From: an uncultured Bacteroides sp.
GTDB taxonomy: Bacteria > Bacteroidota > Bacteroidia > Bacteroidales > Bacteroidaceae
DNA: 64,000 nt
Direction: 5' to 3'
Assembly (NCBI GenBank): GCA_944322285.1
Contig: CALUOR010000004.1
Span: 61,689 to 125,688, forward strand
Of this stretch, positions 61,296 to 64,000 are shown one piece after another (within the stretch, counting starts at the first letter, position 1; each line of letters opens with the position of its first letter). Under the pieces are notes generated by a model. It was not told the origin of the DNA. It worked only from the letters and a program-made list of their open reading frames with translations, and ran no database searches. The translations under genes and the position numbers were made by a program.

Positions 61296-61541
61296 ATGAA
61301 CGCAACCGTATCCGTACAAGACTTGTGGAGCCAAATCCTTGCGCTCCCCGCCGGCGACCGTCACTGGTTGCAGGACAAGCTGAAGGTGTATGAAAGCGAA
61401 GAGGAAGAACACCTCACGCCCTACACTATGGAAGAACTGAACGCACGCATTGACCAGGCATTGGCTGATGTGAAGGCGGGCCGATGTATTACCGCCGAGG
61501 AAGCGGACAAGGAAATGGAAGAATTCTTGGCGACCTTATGA
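61296..61541 (+). CDS. Antitoxin of a RelE/ParE-type toxin-antitoxin pair
   Basis: An 81-residue acidic protein (MNATVSVQDLWSQILALPAGDRHWLQDKLK...). The C-terminal half, TMEELNARIDQALADVKAGRCITAEEADKEMEEFLATL, has the pattern of antitoxins that wrap a ParE/RelE toxin. The stop overlaps the toxin start as ATGA, the common coupling of such pairs. A TATCTTTG -7 element lies at 61256-61263. No clear DNA-binding domain is seen, so autoregulation is uncertain. Confidence 0.75.
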   Translation: MNATVSVQDLWSQILALPAGDRHWLQDKLKVYESEEEEHLTPYTMEELNARIDQALADVKAGRCITAEEADKEMEEFLATL

Positions 61542-61849
61542 AAGCGAAATGGACTCCCTATGCTCAACGGCAACGAAAAGAGACTGCCCGCTACATTGCG
61601 ACTGTATTTGGCAGGAAAGCAGCGGGGAATTTTCACCGAAATATTCGGGAATGGGTCGCAAGCATCGTCCGCAATCCCTGCATCGGTCTTCGCGAGCCTT
61701 TGATGACCGAACGTCCCGAAGGCTTCCGCAGTGTGGTAGTACATAGAAACTGCAAGTTGGTCTATTATGTTGATGGCGATACAGTGTATATTGCCGATGT
61801 GTGGGACACTCGCCGCGAGCCTCTCATTCAAGCTGACAACGTGAAATAA
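61538..61849 (+). CDS. RelE/ParE-family toxin
   Basis: A 103-residue basic protein (MKAKWTPYAQRQRKETARYIATVFGRKAAGNF...). It shows the ParE/RelE plan: two N-terminal helices, then beta strands RSVVVHRNCKLVYYVDGDTVYIADVWDTRREP, which fit the family core (YRSxxxxxxKLVYxxxxxxxxIxxVxDxRR). Members poison translation (RelE) or gyrase (ParE); the sequence does not decide between these. The start at 61538 overlaps the antitoxin stop by 4 bp; the longer frame from 61484 is rejected. Confidence 0.85.
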   Translation: MKAKWTPYAQRQRKETARYIATVFGRKAAGNFHRNIREWVASIVRNPCIGLREPLMTERPEGFRSVVVHRNCKLVYYVDGDTVYIADVWDTRREPLIQADNVK

Positions 61850-61947
61850 TAACTTAATTAATACAAACTTAAAACCCCAAAGCAAATGAAGAAACGAACC
61901 AAAAGGGGCCCAATTTACCCTCCCATTTTTTAAGAAAGATTAACAGT

Positions 61948-63909
61948 TTGATACTGGCAGCCTGCTGCCTGAGCAGTGTGTCGCTGTTCACTTCGTGCGA
62001 CGACTATGACGACACCGAGCTGTGGAACAAGGTAAACGGACTGGAGGAGCGCATCGCCGCCCTCGAGGAGTGGCAGAAGACCACCGACAACAACCTCAAC
62101 GCGCTACAGACACTTATCAATACGATGGACTACATCACCTCCGTAGCACCCATCATGCAAGCCAACGACACCATTGGTTACACTATCAACTTCCATCAAT
62201 CCAACCCTATTTCTATTTACAACGGTACCACCTCGCAAATCGGTATTACGCAGGACGAGGAGGGCAATTGGCTCTGGACGCTGGACGGCGAGATACTGAC
62301 CACGCCTGACGGCACCCCCATCCCTGCCAACGGGCAGGACGCTGCCGCCCCACAGCTCTCTACCGGCAAGGCCTTGCAGGATGAAGGCATTAAGACCGAT
62401 GCCGCAGGAGACGCCATCATTGCCGACATTGCCTACCTCAGTGTGGACGAAGGCGAGACGTGGTATCGCGTAACGGGCGAGAAAGGCGAACAAGGCGACA
62501 AAGGAAACACCGGCTCCACAGGTCCGACCGGTCCCGCAGGTGCCAATGGCGACAGCTTCTTCCAGAGCGTGACCGACAAAGGGGACTATGTCGAAATCGT
62601 CTTGAAGGACGGCACCACCTTTGCCGTGCAGAAGTATGACGGTACATTGAGCTTCTCATTGGGCGATACGCCATTGACTGACCTAGCGCAAACGATAGAC
62701 CTAGTGAATGGCAACTTGACCTATACTCCCGCAGATGCAGAAGTTTCGGCACGCATCATCGATGGCGAAGGCTGGTCGGCAAGTGCAGAGAACGGAACGA
62801 TTACGGTTTCACCAAAGCAATTTGGGGAAGAAGCCCTGCTGGAAGTAACATTGATGGATAACGGACGAGTAATAGAGACGTATCGTTTAAAGGTGACAAA
62901 GAGTGCCTTTGCAGGAGAGGGAACAATGGCGGAACCTTATGAAATATCCGGAGTCGAACAGTTGGAATATATTGCAGAACAGGTTGAAGCAAAGAATTAT
63001 TTTCATAATACATATTTTAAATTGACGAATGATATAACGTTTCCCACAGTAGAAGCAGGTAAAAGTAATTGGACACCTATTGGCAAACAAGGGGATGCAA
63101 CGCAAGGACCTCCTACTCAGACATATTTCTATGGAACGCTGGATGGAGATGGACATGCTATTAAAGGATTGGTCGTTAATGACTCTGAGAGAGGACATGT
63201 TGGTTTCTTTGGCATATTAGCAGGAACTGTAAAGAATCTCACGTTGGAATCTCCGAAAATAGCAGGTAATAGAAATCCGGCATATACAGGAGCTATTGCA
63301 GGATGGAATTATACCGGAACAATTATAAACTGCCACGTGACTGGTGGTGCTGAAATTAGTTCTTACTCTGGCATGATAGGTGGAATAACAGGAGAGAATG
63401 GTGGGACTGTATCTGCTTGTAGTGTTGTGGGGACTATAAAAGGCCGATCTACTATTGGAGGAATTGTAGGAAATAACCCAAGTGGGAAAAGTGTTACAGC
63501 TTGTTATTTTGCCGGTAAAATAGAGGGAGTTGATAAAAATGCCACAGGTACAAATTGTGGTGGTATTGTTGGCTCAAATTCCGGTGGCTCAGTGACTGCA
63601 TGTTATTCTACGGGCACATTCGGATTTACTTCTGGGGGAGGAATAATCGGCACAAATAATAGTGGTACTGTTTCTACATGCTATTGGGGCCTTTCAGCAG
63701 GACAAACTACCCCGCAGTATGGCATTGGCAGCGCTAGCAGCAACGATAACGCCACCAAAGTAGACGGTACTGCCACCACCTGGACAACAGCCCTGACCAC
63801 CATGAACACCGCCCTGAGCAGTACAGGTTGGCAATACGACGAGAACACGGACGAAGCCACTAAGGCATCCCTGCCATTGATACTCGTGTCGAATCAGGCC
63901 GGGCAATAA
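61948..63909 (+). CDS. Surface lipoprotein with coiled coil, collagen-like stretch and GLUG repeats; start probably frameshifted
   Basis: A 653-residue frame opening at a TTG. Order: signal-like LILAACCLSSVSLFTSC lipobox; a coiled coil (LWNKVNGLEERIAALEEWQKTTDNNLNALQTLI, about 26-58) as in the DUF4988/PL29 N-terminal domain; a collagen-like GEKGEQGDKGNTGSTGPTGPAG run (about 178-200); a DGTTFAVQKYDG beta domain; then from about 335 an AEPYEISGVEQLEYIAE segment and four to five GLUG-type repeats (GALAG, GGITGENGGTVSACS, GGIVGNNPSGKSVTACY, GGIVGSNSGGSVTACYS). Such proteins are probable surface adhesins. The TTG leaves no basic residues before the signal core. An ATG at 61886 (MKKRTKRGP...) would supply them, but it is out of frame by one base at a six-T run (61926-61931). 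Confidence 0.75.
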   Translation: MILAACCLSSVSLFTSCDDYDDTELWNKVNGLEERIAALEEWQKTTDNNLNALQTLINTMDYITSVAPIMQANDTIGYTINFHQSNPISIYNGTTSQIGITQDEEGNWLWTLDGEILTTPDGTPIPANGQDAAAPQLSTGKALQDEGIKTDAAGDAIIADIAYLSVDEGETWYRVTGEKGEQGDKGNTGSTGPTGPAGANGDSFFQSVTDKGDYVEIVLKDGTTFAVQKYDGTLSFSLGDTPLTDLAQTIDLVNGNLTYTPADAEVSARIIDGEGWSASAENGTITVSPKQFGEEALLEVTLMDNGRVIETYRLKVTKSAFAGEGTMAEPYEISGVEQLEYIAEQVEAKNYFHNTYFKLTNDITFPTVEAGKSNWTPIGKQGDATQGPPTQTYFYGTLDGDGHAIKGLVVNDSERGHVGFFGILAGTVKNLTLESPKIAGNRNPAYTGAIAGWNYTGTIINCHVTGGAEISSYSGMIGGITGENGGTVSACSVVGTIKGRSTIGGIVGNNPSGKSVTACYFAGKIEGVDKNATGTNCGGIVGSNSGGSVTACYSTGTFGFTSGGGIIGTNNSGTVSTCYWGLSAGQTTPQYGIGSASSNDNATKVDGTATTWTTALTTMNTALSSTGWQYDENTDEATKASLPLILVSNQAGQ

Positions 63910-63981
63910 CATGCCACTCCTCCTGTCTTATACTGACATAGGTAGACACATTTATAAGTAATAACTAAATGTGTTTCTATT

Positions 63982-64000
63982 ATGGAAAAGAAGAAGCGTC
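63982..64000 (+). CDS. Start of a further gene, cut by the window end
   Basis: ATG followed by Glu-Lys-Lys-Lys-Arg codons. The basic start resembles that of a signal peptide and the position, 73 bp after the previous stop, suits a second lipoprotein gene. Too short to identify. Confidence 0.4.

Noticed and set aside
1-64000. tRNA, rRNA or riboswitch
   Set aside because: No cloverleaf, rRNA-like or recognisable aptamer sequence was noticed in the intergenic regions on reading by eye; a covariance-model search would be decisive.

Overview
This window looks like a chromosomal piece of a gut Bacteroidales genome (Bacteroides, Phocaeicola or a close relative). It has four SusC-like genes, each followed by a SusD-like gene, a 1424-residue hybrid two-component regulator, many secreted carbohydrate-active enzymes, lipoproteins with LxxC-type lipoboxes, and promoters of the Bacteroides type (-33 TTTG, about 20 nt, -7 TAnnTTTG). 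The species cannot be fixed from the sequence alone.

Layout. 1-6170 (+): end of a polysaccharide utilization locus (PUL) with a truncated SusC, a SusD, a GH88 unsaturated glucuronyl hydrolase and a DUF2264 protein. 6177-11717: a MutS-like ATPase, two small exported proteins, a TetR regulator and a Ser-type sulfatase. 12367-37956 (-): a rhamnogalacturonan-I (RG-I) PUL. Read in the direction of transcription it has SusC, SusD, then PL22, GH2, PL11, a tandem CE12 esterase, a YetA/PcRGLX-like lyase, a second PL11, GH105 and L-rhamnose mutarotase, and finally the separately transcribed HTCS regulator. 39993-49793 (+): two tandem SusC/SusD pairs facing the other way, with no enzymes. 49935-61849: an Rpn-type nuclease, an M16 protease, prfB, GH29 fucosidase, LysO, a propeller lipoprotein, a membrane pyrophosphatase and a RelE/ParE toxin-antitoxin pair. 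61886-64000: a GLUG-repeat lipoprotein with a probable frameshift at its start, and the first codons of another gene.

How the RG-I genes fit together (inference from families): SusC/SusD imports fragments. PL11 and YetA-like lyases cut the Rha-GalA backbone. CE12 removes acetyl groups, GH2 trims side chains, and PL22 and GH105 act on (unsaturated) galacturonate oligomers. GH105 frees rhamnose, which RhaM converts between anomers. The HTCS is the likely activator. A conserved box of about 28 bp lies at the same distance upstream of the -7 element of both the susC operon and the PL22-RhaM operon.

Most striking observation: the divergent susC genes at 37956 (-) and 39993 (+) start inside perfect 55-bp inverted repeats (37938-37992 and 39957-40011). 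These bound about 1.96 kb that carries a tyrosine recombinase and the HTCS-box promoter, which faces only the left susC. This has the design of an invertible switch that would hand the HTCS promoter to one or the other SusCD operon. The recombinase reading frame is broken by one base, so the switch may be locked here. A second theme is two kinds of intergenic repeat: arrays of 17-mers at 22-bp pitch (six loci, several unrelated sequences), and long inverted-repeat elements with a conserved core but arms of different sequence.
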